Shown: positions 8,304 through 16,152 of the stretch, piece after piece
How the letters are laid out: every line of letters starts with the position of its first letter
How positions within the stretch are numbered: the first letter of the stretch is position 1
Assembly (NCBI GenBank): GCA_019308655.1
Contig: JAFDHS010000002.1
Span: forward strand, 1 to 16,757
DNA length: 16,757 bases
Origin: Deltaproteobacteria bacterium
Lineage (GTDB): Bacteria; Desulfobacterota; Desulfobacteria; Desulfobacterales; JAFDHS01
Direction: 5' to 3'
Notes under the pieces: generated by a model
Databases searched by the model: none
What the model saw: the letters and a program-made list of their open reading frames with translations, nothing else
Told to the model about the DNA's origin: nothing
Made by a program: the position numbers and the translations under genes

Positions 8304-9530
8304 GTGCCGGGACTGGAAAACATTATCGTTGGCCTTGATATAGGAACCACCAAAATATGTGCTGTGGTCGGCGATGTCTCTGAAGATAAGGTAGACATCA
8401 TCGGAATCGGTACTCATCCGTCAATAGGGCTTAGAAAAGGCGTGGTGGTGAATATTGAGGCGACTGTAGAATCGATAAAAAAGGCTGTTGAAGAAGCTGA
8501 GCTTATGGCAGGATGTGAAATTTCATCGGTATATGCCGGAATTGCAGGGGGGCATATAACCGGTTTCAACAGTCACGGCATTATTGCGATAAAAGGGGAG
8601 GAGATTACACAAAATGATGTGGATCGGGTTATTGATGCGGCAAGAGCCGTGGCCATTCCCATGGACAGAGAAGTTATACATGTCCTTCCCCAGGAATTTA
8701 TCGTTGATGATCAGTCAGGTATCCACAATCCGGTCGGCATGGCCGGCGTGCGCCTGGAGGCAAAAATTCATATTGTGACCGGGGCTGTGGCTTCCGCACA
8801 TAATATTGTAAAATGTGCAAATAGAGCGGGTCTTGATGTGTACGACATTGTTCTGCAATCCATTGCATCCGGAGAATCCGTGCTGACCGAAGAAGAAAAA
8901 GATCTGGGTACGGTGCTTTTGGACCTTGGGGGAGGGACGACGGATCTTACCATTTTTTCAAATAATAATATCAAGCATACGTTCGTGCTTGCCCTGGGCG
9001 GCAACAACCTGACAAATGATATCGCGGTCGGATTACGCGCACCGCTGGCTGAAGCGGAAAAGATTAAGACGAAATACGGAACCTGTCTTCCCATGAATAT
9101 CAGCAATGATGATACCATTGAGGTTCCGGGTACGGGGGGGCGCAAGAATCGAAAGCTTCCGAGACAGATCTTAGGGGAAATATTGGAACCCCGAATGGAG
9201 GAGATTTTTACGTTGATAAAAAGGGAAATTTACCGGGCGGGGATGGAGAATCTGATTACCTCAGGAGTGGTTGTAACCGGTGGAACGGCGCTTTTAGATG
9301 GTGTAACGGAGATTGCCGAATCAATTTTCAACGTTCCTACCCGTATGGGTAAACCGACAGGGATAACCGGTCTTGTGGACGTGGTAAACAATCCCATGTA
9401 CGCCACAGGGGTGGGGCTTGTTTTATACGGTGCAAAAAATCAATCGGATAATAAATTCAGGATTCGTGATACAAACATCTTCAACCGTGTAATGTTCAGA
9501 ATGAAAAAATGGCTTAAAGAAGTATTATAA
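8304..9530 (+). CDS. ftsA: Cell division protein FtsA
   Basis: FtsA (408 aa) is an actin-like ATPase that anchors FtsZ filaments to the membrane and recruits later division proteins. The phosphate-1 loop GLDIGTTKICAVVGD (10-24), the phosphate-2 loop LLDLGGGTTDLTIF and the adenosine motif VVTGGTALLDG are all visible, and the 1C subdomain lies between the first two. The extreme C-terminus, NRVMFRMKKWLKEVL, is an amphipathic basic/hydrophobic helix of the kind used for membrane targeting. The GTG start has a consensus AAGGAGG (8291-8297) 6 nt upstream, a stronger site than most genes here. ftsZ follows after 26 nt. Confidence 0.97.
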   Translation: MPGLENIIVGLDIGTTKICAVVGDVSEDKVDIIGIGTHPSIGLRKGVVVNIEATVESIKKAVEEAELMAGCEISSVYAGIAGGHITGFNSHGIIAIKGEEITQNDVDRVIDAARAVAIPMDREVIHVLPQEFIVDDQSGIHNPVGMAGVRLEAKIHIVTGAVASAHNIVKCANRAGLDVYDIVLQSIASGESVLTEEEKDLGTVLLDLGGGTTDLTIFSNNNIKHTFVLALGGNNLTNDIAVGLRAPLAEAEKIKTKYGTCLPMNISNDDTIEVPGTGGRKNRKLPRQILGEILEPRMEEIFTLIKREIYRAGMENLITSGVVVTGGTALLDGVTEIAESIFNVPTRMGKPTGITGLVDVVNNPMYATGVGLVLYGAKNQSDNKFRIRDTNIFNRVMFRMKKWLKEVL

Positions 9531-9556
9531 AACAATAGCTTACAGGAGGTCTTGTT

Positions 9557-10768
9557 ATGGATTGTTTATATCAGGAAGATGAAAAGTCGGCTAAAAGGAA
9601 TCAGGAAGATGAAAAGTCGGCTAAGATTAAAGTCATTGGTATTGGAGGAGCTGGGGGAAACGCTGTCAACAACATGATAGATTCCAATCTTCAGGGAGTC
9701 AAGTTCATTGTGGCCAATACGGATTTACAGGCCCTTGAAACCTCCAAAGCTCCTGAAAAGATACAAATCGGTGAAATACTTACCGAAGGACTCGGTGCAG
9801 GCGCCGATCCCCGGATTGGACGGGATGCGGCTCTTGAAAATGCGGAAGCAATCCGTGAAGCCCTTGCAGACAGCCATATGGTGTTTATTACCGCTGGATT
9901 AGGTGGAGGGACCGGTACCGGCGCCGCACCGGTAGTTGCTGAAATTTGCAAGGAACTCGGAGCCCTGACAGTTGCCGTTGTATCAAAACCTTTTTCATTT
10001 GAAGGTAAAAAACGGAGCCAGCTGGCGGAAGAGGGAATGAATGAGTTAAGGGATGTTGCAGATACCGTAATTACCATTCCCAACGACAGGCTCAGGGGGG
10101 TTGCACCCAAGGGTGCCAAAATGATAGATATGTTTTTAAAAGCCGATGAAATCCTGCGCCATTCGGTCAAGGGTATTACCGATCTTATTCTGGTTCCGGG
10201 TTATATCAATCTCGATTTTGCCGATGTAAAAACAACCATGGCAAAGGCGGGTATGGCCCTTATGGGGATTGGTATCGCAAGTGGAGAAAACCGGGCGAAG
10301 GAGGCTGCCGAAAGGGCGATATCTCATCCGCTTCTGGAAGATATATCCATCTCAGGTGCAAGGGCTGTTTTATTGAATATATCCAGTTCCAGCGATGTGA
10401 CAATTGAAGAGATAACGGAAGCGTCCGACCTTATCCATGATGAGGTTGGTGAGGATGCGGAGATTTTCTGGGGAACCGTGTTTGATGAAAGCCTCGGTGA
10501 TGAAATGCGGGTAACCGTAATTGCGACCGGAATCGGAGGAACACCCGATGCCGGAATATCATCTTCAGCCGGTGGCCTCAGGGGCAAGATAAGAGATATT
10601 ACGCCTACTGATTTAAAATACGCCGATAATTTTGAAGAACCGACATTTATTCGTCATAAAAAAGCGGCAGGAGAATCTACAGGCAGTACTTACCGGGGCT
10701 ATAAAGGCCTTGTTGTTGACAATGACGACCTTGATATTCCTACATTTTTAAGAAAAAAGGCGGACTGA
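9557..10768 (+). CDS. ftsZ: Cell division GTPase FtsZ
   Basis: FtsZ (403 aa) is the tubulin-like GTPase that polymerises into the Z-ring. The core begins at IKVIGIGGAGGNAVNNM (24-40), with the tubulin signature GGGTGTGAAP (116-125) and the T7 loop NLDFADVKTTM (218-228), which carries the catalytic acids D220 and D223. A linker of about 60 residues ends in the conserved C-terminal peptide DLDIPTFLRKKAD (391-403), which binds FtsA and other partners. The ATG has an AGGAGG (9544-9549) 7 nt upstream. The N-terminal tail is unusual: residues 6-15 (QEDEKSAKRN) are repeated at 16-25 (QEDEKSAKIK) by a DNA duplication, so the tail is longer than one copy would give. Confidence 0.98.
   Translation: MDCLYQEDEKSAKRNQEDEKSAKIKVIGIGGAGGNAVNNMIDSNLQGVKFIVANTDLQALETSKAPEKIQIGEILTEGLGAGADPRIGRDAALENAEAIREALADSHMVFITAGLGGGTGTGAAPVVAEICKELGALTVAVVSKPFSFEGKKRSQLAEEGMNELRDVADTVITIPNDRLRGVAPKGAKMIDMFLKADEILRHSVKGITDLILVPGYINLDFADVKTTMAKAGMALMGIGIASGENRAKEAAERAISHPLLEDISISGARAVLLNISSSSDVTIEEITEASDLIHDEVGEDAEIFWGTVFDESLGDEMRVTVIATGIGGTPDAGISSSAGGLRGKIRDITPTDLKYADNFEEPTFIRHKKAAGESTGSTYRGYKGLVVDNDDLDIPTFLRKKAD
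9570..9624 (+). repeat. In-frame 30-bp tandem duplication in ftsZ
   Basis: Bases 9570-9594 and 9600-9624 are identical over 25 nt with a 30-nt period. The period is a multiple of three, so the frame is kept and one extra decapeptide is inserted before the GTPase core. Perfect identity at the DNA level points to a recent slippage or duplication event (inference). Confidence 0.95.
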
Positions 10769-10823
10769 TATTTGATTCCGGATATATTTAAGCAGGGGGA
10801 GGCTGAATAGCACCCTACCTCAG

Positions 10824-12551
10824 ATGGCTTCTAAAACAGATAAGTTATATAAAAAGTATATTGAATCGGAAATCGGAACCATACGAAAAGACTGGAGAGG
10901 ACGGATCAGGGTAGCCCTTGTCTATCCCAACACCTATCATGTTGGAATGTCCAACCTCGGTTTCCAGACGGTATACCGCCTGCTCAATGAAATGGAGCAT
11001 GTGGTGTGCGAAAGGGCATTTCTGCCGGAAGATAATGAACGCCGGTCCGGTCGTATAAGGACAATAGAGTCACGAAGGCTCATATCCGATTTTGATATCA
11101 TCGCTTTTTCAATCTCCTTTGAAAATGACTATTTTAATCTCCTTTCAATTATCGAAAGCGCAGGCCTCCCCTTACAATCTTCAGCCAGAGGCGATCCCCA
11201 TCCTCTTATTATCGCAGGGGGTGTCGCCTGTTTTATCAATCCCGAACCCATAGCACCTTTTATCGATTGTTTTCTGATAGGAGAAGCCGAACCTCTGCTT
11301 CCCCGGTTTTTTGAAATTTTTGATCCCGGCGCGGACAAAAAGTCGTGTTTAAAGAATCTGGCAAAAAACATGACCGGTATTTATGTCCCGGCGTTTTACA
11401 AGGTGGATTACAATGAAGACGGGACCCTGAGTTCCTTTGATCCTGTTTGTGACGTACCGGCTAAAATCAAGCGTGTCATTTTAGAAGACCTTTCCATTAT
11501 CCCCACTTGCAGTGCCATATTAACCCCTGATACGACATTTCCAGCCACATTTTTAATTGAGGTGAGCAGGGGATGTCCTCATGGGTGCCGTTTTTGCAGT
11601 GCAGGATATATTTACAGGCCGCCGAGATTCAGGCCCTTTACGCTTCTTGAAAAAAATATGGAAGATGGGGCATTGCTTACGAACAGAATCGGGCTTGTCG
11701 GTGCTGCGGTTTCGGATCTTCCGGAAATCAAAAAAATATGCGACCGGGTCGGACAAAAGGATATCAGGGTATCTTTCAGTTCCCTCAGGGCGGACGCCCT
11801 TTCTCCCGAACTTATATCTGCGCTCAGGCAAGGCAGGGTCAAGACGGCAACCATTGCACCGGAGGCGGGTTCCGAACGTATGCGCAAGGTCATCAATAAG
11901 GGAATCACTGAAGAAGATATATTCAGTGCCGCTGAAACCCTTGTTTCAAGCGGTATTCCAAATTTAAAACTCTATTTTATGATAGGGCTTCCCACGGAAA
12001 CCATGGATGACATCGAAGCCATCGTTAAAATCTGCTTGCAGGTAAAGGAAAAATTTTTAGAATCAAGCCGACCCAAAAGACATATCGGACAAATAACGGT
12101 GAGTATCAATTCCTTTGTTCCAAAACCGGTCACTCCCTTTCAATGGGTTCCCATGGATGATGTCCGGGTGCTGAAAAATAAGATAAAAAAGATAAAAAAT
12201 GGACTCAAAGGGGTGGCCAATATCCGTGTTCATGCGGATAATCCTCGTTGGGCCTATATTAATGCCCTTCTTTCCCGCGGAGACCGCAAGGTGGCGGAAA
12301 TTTTATCTCTGGCCCATTCCAACCGGGGAAACTGGGCGAAGACCCTTAAGGCTTCACCGGTAGATCCCGGTTTCTACGTTCACAGGGATATGTCCGTGAA
12401 TGAATTGCTTCCATGGGATTTTATCGATCACGGCATCAAAAAATCGTTTTTGATCAGAGAGTACAAAAGGGCCAAAGCCGGCAGAACCTCTCCCCCCTGT
12501 CCCATGGATTCATGTGATGCATGCGGGGTGTGTGCAAAAAAAAGTGCCTAA
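10824..12551 (+). CDS. Uncharacterised radical SAM protein (TIGR03960-like)
   Basis: This 575-aa protein has an N-terminal alpha/beta region like a B12-binding fold (about 28-165: RVALVYPNTYHVGMSNLG, IIAFSISFEND, IIAGGVACFINPEPIAPF) but no canonical DxHxxG cobalamin motif. The radical SAM core follows, with the 4Fe-4S motif CPHGCRFC (C251, C255, C258), IAPEAGSERMR and LYFMIGLPTET. The tail holds a second cysteine cluster (C559, C564, C567, C570) that could bind another Fe-S centre. It resembles the TIGR03960 group, often found with a DUF2344 partner; no such partner is visible here. The substrate is unknown. A GGGGGAGG run lies 21 nt before the ATG, too far for a normal site, so the start is uncertain. 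It probably reads on from ftsZ, 55 nt upstream. The last codons fall inside the palindromic repeat element. Confidence 0.85.
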   Translation: MASKTDKLYKKYIESEIGTIRKDWRGRIRVALVYPNTYHVGMSNLGFQTVYRLLNEMEHVVCERAFLPEDNERRSGRIRTIESRRLISDFDIIAFSISFENDYFNLLSIIESAGLPLQSSARGDPHPLIIAGGVACFINPEPIAPFIDCFLIGEAEPLLPRFFEIFDPGADKKSCLKNLAKNMTGIYVPAFYKVDYNEDGTLSSFDPVCDVPAKIKRVILEDLSIIPTCSAILTPDTTFPATFLIEVSRGCPHGCRFCSAGYIYRPPRFRPFTLLEKNMEDGALLTNRIGLVGAAVSDLPEIKKICDRVGQKDIRVSFSSLRADALSPELISALRQGRVKTATIAPEAGSERMRKVINKGITEEDIFSAAETLVSSGIPNLKLYFMIGLPTETMDDIEAIVKICLQVKEKFLESSRPKRHIGQITVSINSFVPKPVTPFQWVPMDDVRVLKNKIKKIKNGLKGVANIRVHADNPRWAYINALLSRGDRKVAEILSLAHSNRGNWAKTLKASPVDPGFYVHRDMSVNELLPWDFIDHGIKKSFLIREYKRAKAGRTSPPCPMDSCDACGVCAKKSA

Positions 12552-12676
12552 AGTGAGCTAAAGTGTGAAGTGAGCTAAAGTTAAGGAGTCGCTTCGCTCC
12601 GTCTTTTTATATATAAAATTGATAAAATTCCTCAACTTTAGGCACTTTAAATCACTTTAGTCACTTCACACTTTAA
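12541..12676. repeat. Palindromic intergenic repeat element (REP/MITE-like)
   Basis: Two arms of about 45-48 nt (12541-12588 and 12630-12676) form an imperfect inverted repeat around an AT-rich centre. Exact inverted matches include 12559-12573 with 12661-12675 (15 nt) and 12541-12554 with 12635-12648 (14 nt). Inside the left arm, AAGTGAGCTAAAGT occurs twice (12551-12564 and 12568-12581). The arms are made of AAAGTG/CTAAAGT units in shuffled order. No coding potential is seen. It sits between convergent genes and encodes the last three residues and stop of the radical SAM protein. Whether it is a genome-wide family cannot be seen from one copy. Confidence 0.8.
12585..12607 (+). terminator. 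Terminator-like hairpin after the radical SAM gene
   Basis: GGAGTCGCTTCGCTCC folds as a short stem (GGAG/CTCC plus an inner CG/CG with one bulged T), followed by GTCTTTTTATA. This fits a modest intrinsic terminator for the + strand dcw/radical SAM transcript. It is nested in the longer palindrome, which could strengthen termination in both directions. Confidence 0.5.
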
Positions 12677-12680
12677 GAGA

Positions 12681-13817
12681 CTATGTCGATAGTATCACGA
12701 TGAGAACCCCGACATAAAAGCGGGCGTGACTCATGGACGTTGCCATGTTGGCACGATGATTGGCAAATATGCTGTTTAAGTTGCTTTCAAGTACGACCCA
12801 GGGATTTATCTCTGCGGCATGATGACACGACTCTATTGCATGGTGAAGAATTTCAATGCCGTGCCGGGATTCTATGGTAATATAGAAGTCTTCCATGATT
12901 GCGGAAAGGATTGTTCCCATGGTACTTGCCACGCCTTTTGCATAATAAAGATAGTCGTCCGCTTTAAAGGAACTTACCTTGGAGCCGTCCTCTTCTTTTT
13001 GCTTCACCAGGTTCTCATCGCAGCTTCCCAGCAAGTTTTCATATGACTTCAATAAAGGAATTAAATTATCAGGCCGGGTATAAAAGTTTGCCTGGCCTTG
13101 TTCCAGCTTTTTTTGATAGGTACTCATCTCCTCGAGCCCTGCGTTGTATTTGGACTCCGCAGACGGGAACCAGTACCTGTCCGCCTTTATCATGAACCAG
13201 TTCATGGCTTGTTCAAGATTCGGATCAAAGGATGCCGTGGTACCGGTACGTGAAATATTCTCTGTCAGGATCACCGCTGTCCGCCGGGTTACCTCAAGAA
13301 CACCCAACTGGAAATTATTGACATTGTCCGTAATCTTCAAAAGATTATTGGGCCGCCATCCCCAGAATCTTTTGTTCAGTTCATAGTAAAGGGGTTCAAC
13401 TGTCGCCTCTACAAATGCCGAACCAATGGCTTTTCGACGGGGTTTTCTTACTACAGGCACCAGCGGTTCCGCCGATTTTTCAGCAGCCGGCTTGCGGATT
13501 ACCAGGTGATCAGGTTCGGATTCAACCGGGTTGTGATCCTTGTTGTCATGTACGGTTACAGCTGCTTGCTTGTAAACGTCTTCTTTTTTAACCCTTTCTT
13601 GAAGGGGGGGATGGTTTTCACTGATGTGCTGTTTTTGTTCAACCTGGGCTGGGGGAGACTTGGGCGTCGGAGAATCCTCGAACAATCCAAATATCGTGAC
13701 AAACAGCCAAAGAAGCGCAATCGTTCCTGCTATTGCCAACGCGATGTTTCCGGCAGCGAATTTCATGAACGCTTTATTTTTTGTATTCTCATTGCCGTTT
13801 TTTTTAAAAAAAATCAT
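12681..13817 (-). CDS. DUF2333-type membrane-anchored protein
   Basis: This 378-aa protein has a short basic N-terminus, one transmembrane helix (about residues 21-45) and then a Pro/Glu/Lys-rich low-complexity linker to about residue 127. The C-terminal domain is mostly helical, with RPNNLLKITDNVNNFQLGVLEV, WFPSAESKYNAGLEE, NFYTRPDNL and a final NSIFANHRANMATSMSHAR. This pattern resembles the DUF2333 family as I recall it from proteobacteria; its function is unknown, and the topology suggests a periplasmic domain. An in-frame ATG exists 54 nt earlier, but GGAGGAG at 13823-13829 sits 5 nt before ATG 13817, so I place the start there. It follows selB by 65 nt on the same strand. Confidence 0.8.
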   Translation of the reverse strand: MIFFKKNGNENTKNKAFMKFAAGNIALAIAGTIALLWLFVTIFGLFEDSPTPKSPPAQVEQKQHISENHPPLQERVKKEDVYKQAAVTVHDNKDHNPVESEPDHLVIRKPAAEKSAEPLVPVVRKPRRKAIGSAFVEATVEPLYYELNKRFWGWRPNNLLKITDNVNNFQLGVLEVTRRTAVILTENISRTGTTASFDPNLEQAMNWFMIKADRYWFPSAESKYNAGLEEMSTYQKKLEQGQANFYTRPDNLIPLLKSYENLLGSCDENLVKQKEEDGSKVSSFKADDYLYYAKGVASTMGTILSAIMEDFYITIESRHGIEILHHAIESCHHAAEINPWVVLESNLNSIFANHRANMATSMSHARFYVGVLIVILST

Positions 13818-13822
13818 GATAT

Positions 13823-13829
13823 CTCCTCC
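13823..13829 (-). promoter_or_regulatory. Ribosome binding site deciding the DUF2333 start
   Basis: GGAGGAG on the minus strand, 5 nt before ATG 13817. It rules in favour of this start over the ATG at 13871, which has no such site. Confidence 0.75.
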
Positions 13830-13882
13830 AAATGCTACCTTAAATGTATCAAACGGTTTTGATCCGGACACGCATTTGTTTC

Positions 13883-15802
13883 TTACGCTCCTTTTCTGAG
13901 CTTCCTGATATCCCCCACACGGATCGTCACATTTTTGGAATCAAAATATTCGATTAAAGGAATTACATATTTTCGGGATGCTCCGGTCATCTCCTTGAAT
14001 TGGGGAGTGGTAATCTCTCCATGGGATATTATGAAGTTAACCAGATTACTTTTCAACTCCTTTATGGCTTCGGCGTCAAAATAGAGATCCTCTTTGACTT
14101 TGACGATCAGTTCTTCATCAACAAGAAGCATGAGAACATCTTTGGCCGGTGCCGGTTTGATACCGATGCTTGCCTCCAGGTCTTTGAAATAGGGCGGCAT
14201 CAGTCTTTTTTTATGATAAAGGCCAAGAATTTTTTCCCTTACATCCGTCTGGTCCACGCCAAGGGAAACCTTGTGACCGGCAAGACGGACCGTATCTTCT
14301 TCCTGGACAATCTGTTTGCTTTTGATCATCTGAGTGACCATCTGGTTGAAGAGTTTTGAACCCACGACGGACGGAAACTTTGACTTGAGTTCTTCTTTGG
14401 GCATACCGCTTTTCAGGGGGTTGATCCGGTGGTAATTTTCAAGATGATTGATTGCCTCTTTTTTGAGTTTTTCAAAGGTATGACCGTGAATGTAAAGCCG
14501 GTTTTCCTTGTCCGTTTGAATGATGGTTTTTTGGGACAAAAGGGCCTGAAGGGCATTATCAAGCTTTTTTTCAGGGAGGTTGGTCATTATTTTAAGATCT
14601 GAAAAAGAAACGCCCTTATAACCGGCTTCATCAACAAAAAAGGAGATGATCGTATCCGGTTGGTTTGTGGTAAGATTTTGTAACCCTTGAATAATATCAG
14701 GTTTAAACCGTTTGTGTTTGGGGGGAATCGGGTTTAATATCCGGCCGCCGGCAATGGTGCGTACAGGGGAATAACTCCGTACCACAAATCGGTCGTCCTT
14801 TACCGTCGTTACCGGGGAATCCAGGCGGAGCTGGGCCACGGTTGTTTCTCCCGGTAAAAGTTCGTCTCTGTCGACCAATAAAAGGATTCCCTGTACTTCA
14901 CTGGTTCCGGTATGGAAGCGGAGTCTCGTACGGTTCTTTATGGGTTTTTCATTGCTGTTCAGGTAGCTTATGTTAACGTCGACCATGTAAGACAATTTCA
15001 AGGTATCGGGCATTGCCAGAACATCACCCCGATGAACGGATGTTTTTTCAAGGCCCTGAAAATTTATGGCGGTACGCATGCCGGCAATTGCTTCATCGAC
15101 GCTCTGGTTATGGACCTGTATGCCGCGAACTTTTGAGGTAACCAGGGAAGGATAGACCATAATGGTATCTCCAACCCGAACATGCCCGGAAATCAGGGTA
15201 CCTGTAATAACCGTACCAAATCCCTTCATACTGAAAACCCGGTCCACCGGAAGGCGGAAAATACCCTTAAAAAGCCGGTCGGGTATATCGGCGCACAATT
15301 TGTCAAGGGCCTCAATAAATTCGGGAATGCCTTTGCCGGTTGCAGAGGATACGGGCAGCACCGGTGCATCTTCCAGAAAGGTGCCCCTGGTAAATTCGCC
15401 GACATCGTCCAAAACAAGCTCCAGCCACTCTTCGTCTACCATATCGATTTTGGTCAGTACGACAAAGCCATGCTTTATATCCAGCAGGGAACATATCTCC
15501 ATATGCTCTCTGGTTTGGGGCATTATCCCTTCATCAGCGGCAATAATCATGGCCACAATATCTATTCCGGTAGCTCCGGCAACCATATTTTTTACAAATT
15601 TTTCATGGCCCGGGACATCGACGATTCCAACCCGCTGTCCGCTCGGGAGGTCTATTGATGCAAATCCAAGTTCAATGGTAATGCCGCGGAGTTTTTCTTC
15701 CTTTAACCGGTCGGTATCAACGCCGGTAACCGCCTTGATAAGACTTGTCTTTCCATGATCAATGTGTCCGGCAGTACCCAGGATTATCTGTTTCAAATGC
15801 AA
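13883..15802 (-). CDS. selB: Selenocysteine-specific elongation factor SelB
   Basis: SelB (639 aa, usual length) is a GTPase that delivers Sec-tRNA(Sec) to the ribosome at UGA codons followed by a SECIS hairpin. The EF-Tu-like G domain shows GHIDHGKT (12-19), RGITIELGFA (39-48), DVPGHEKFV (62-70), TKID (117-120) and SSATGKG (152-158). Domains II and III follow, then a C-terminal part of winged-helix repeats that binds SECIS RNA, ending at RVGDIRKLRKGA. The start is a TTG. AGGAG at 15807-15811 is 4 nt from TTG 15802 and 10 nt from TTG 15796; the latter would give the more typical N-terminus MKQIILGTAGHIDHGK, so either may be used. The site overlaps the upstream gene's stop. No selA, selC or selD is in the window. 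Confidence 0.95.
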   Translation of the reverse strand: MHLKQIILGTAGHIDHGKTSLIKAVTGVDTDRLKEEKLRGITIELGFASIDLPSGQRVGIVDVPGHEKFVKNMVAGATGIDIVAMIIAADEGIMPQTREHMEICSLLDIKHGFVVLTKIDMVDEEWLELVLDDVGEFTRGTFLEDAPVLPVSSATGKGIPEFIEALDKLCADIPDRLFKGIFRLPVDRVFSMKGFGTVITGTLISGHVRVGDTIMVYPSLVTSKVRGIQVHNQSVDEAIAGMRTAINFQGLEKTSVHRGDVLAMPDTLKLSYMVDVNISYLNSNEKPIKNRTRLRFHTGTSEVQGILLLVDRDELLPGETTVAQLRLDSPVTTVKDDRFVVRSYSPVRTIAGGRILNPIPPKHKRFKPDIIQGLQNLTTNQPDTIISFFVDEAGYKGVSFSDLKIMTNLPEKKLDNALQALLSQKTIIQTDKENRLYIHGHTFEKLKKEAINHLENYHRINPLKSGMPKEELKSKFPSVVGSKLFNQMVTQMIKSKQIVQEEDTVRLAGHKVSLGVDQTDVREKILGLYHKKRLMPPYFKDLEASIGIKPAPAKDVLMLLVDEELIVKVKEDLYFDAEAIKELKSNLVNFIISHGEITTPQFKEMTGASRKYVIPLIEYFDSKNVTIRVGDIRKLRKGA

Positions 15803-15809
15803 TGTGCTC

Positions 15810-15983
15810 CTATTTTGATTTTCTGCGGCGCAGGTACTCTAAAAGATAGGCCATTCCGACCAGTGCAAAAACGAGTCCCATAACATAAACGATATGCGCA
15901 TTGGGATAGAAAAAACGGGTGAGAATTACTGCAAAAACCGCTCCAAGAACAGCTCTGATTACAAAGATATTCAATTTGTTCAC
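15810..15983 (-). CDS. Small two-helix membrane protein (57 aa)
   Basis: Not a family I recognise. From GTG 15983 it encodes 57 residues beginning MNKLNIFVIRAVLGAVF, with two hydrophobic helices (about 7-25 and 31-50) joined by a short FYPNAH turn and closed by a basic tail, LRRRKSK. The frame is open further upstream and runs antisense through tRNA-His, but GAGGAG at 15992-15997 lies 8 nt before the GTG, and a good promoter (16023-16051) lies between the GTG and the earlier ATG at 16091, which has no Shine-Dalgarno site. The stop overlaps the selB Shine-Dalgarno site, suggesting translational coupling. Topology is consistent with a small inner-membrane protein; function unknown. Confidence 0.7.
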   Translation of the reverse strand: MNKLNIFVIRAVLGAVFAVILTRFFYPNAHIVYVMGLVFALVGMAYLLEYLRRRKSK

Positions 15984-15991
15984 AAAAAAAG

Positions 15992-15997
15992 CTCCTC
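15992..15997 (-). promoter_or_regulatory. Ribosome binding site deciding the small membrane protein start
   Basis: GAGGAG on the minus strand, 8 nt before GTG 15983. Together with the promoter at 16023-16051 it argues for the short 57-aa form. Confidence 0.7.
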
Positions 15998-16022
15998 TTT
16001 CTATAAATGAAATGTAGTCTTT

Positions 16023-16051
16023 AATATAGAAGAAAGACCGGTCAATAGCAA
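16023..16051 (-). promoter_or_regulatory. Sigma70-like promoter of the small protein-selB-DUF2333 operon
   Basis: On the minus strand, TTGCTA (16046-16051) and TATATT (16023-16028) are separated by exactly 17 nt. The expected transcript start, near 16015, leaves a leader of about 32 nt before GTG 15983. Matches are 4/6 and 5/6 to consensus. Confidence 0.55.
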
Positions 16052-16108
16052 GTTTTAAGCGGGTCAAAACAGGCAAAAAAATTTTTAACATGATCTGAAT
16101 AAAATTGC

Positions 16109-16136
16109 TTGAAATCAATGAAACAATCTGATAAAA
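16109..16136 (+). promoter_or_regulatory. Possible promoter for the tRNA pair
   Basis: TTGAAA (16109-16114) is followed 16 nt later by ATAAAA (16131-16136) in the context TGATAAAAG. The -10 match is weak and the spacing can be read in more than one way. The distance to the tRNA-His start (about 16 nt) is suitable. Confidence 0.3.
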
Positions 16137-16152
16137 GCAGTTTTTAACATAT

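Noticed and set aside
13848..13863. Short hairpin ATCAAA/TTTGAT between selB and the DUF2333 gene
   Set aside because: A 6-bp AT-rich stem with no following T-run on the minus strand is too weak to call a terminator.
13818..13871. 18-residue N-terminal extension of the DUF2333-type protein
   Set aside because: Its ATG has no ribosome binding site, while GGAGGAG sits 5 nt before the ATG at 13817.
15162..15758. 198-aa plus-strand ORF opposite selB
   Set aside because: It is a shadow of the selB GTPase domain in the opposite strand; low-complexity composition and no recognisable motif.
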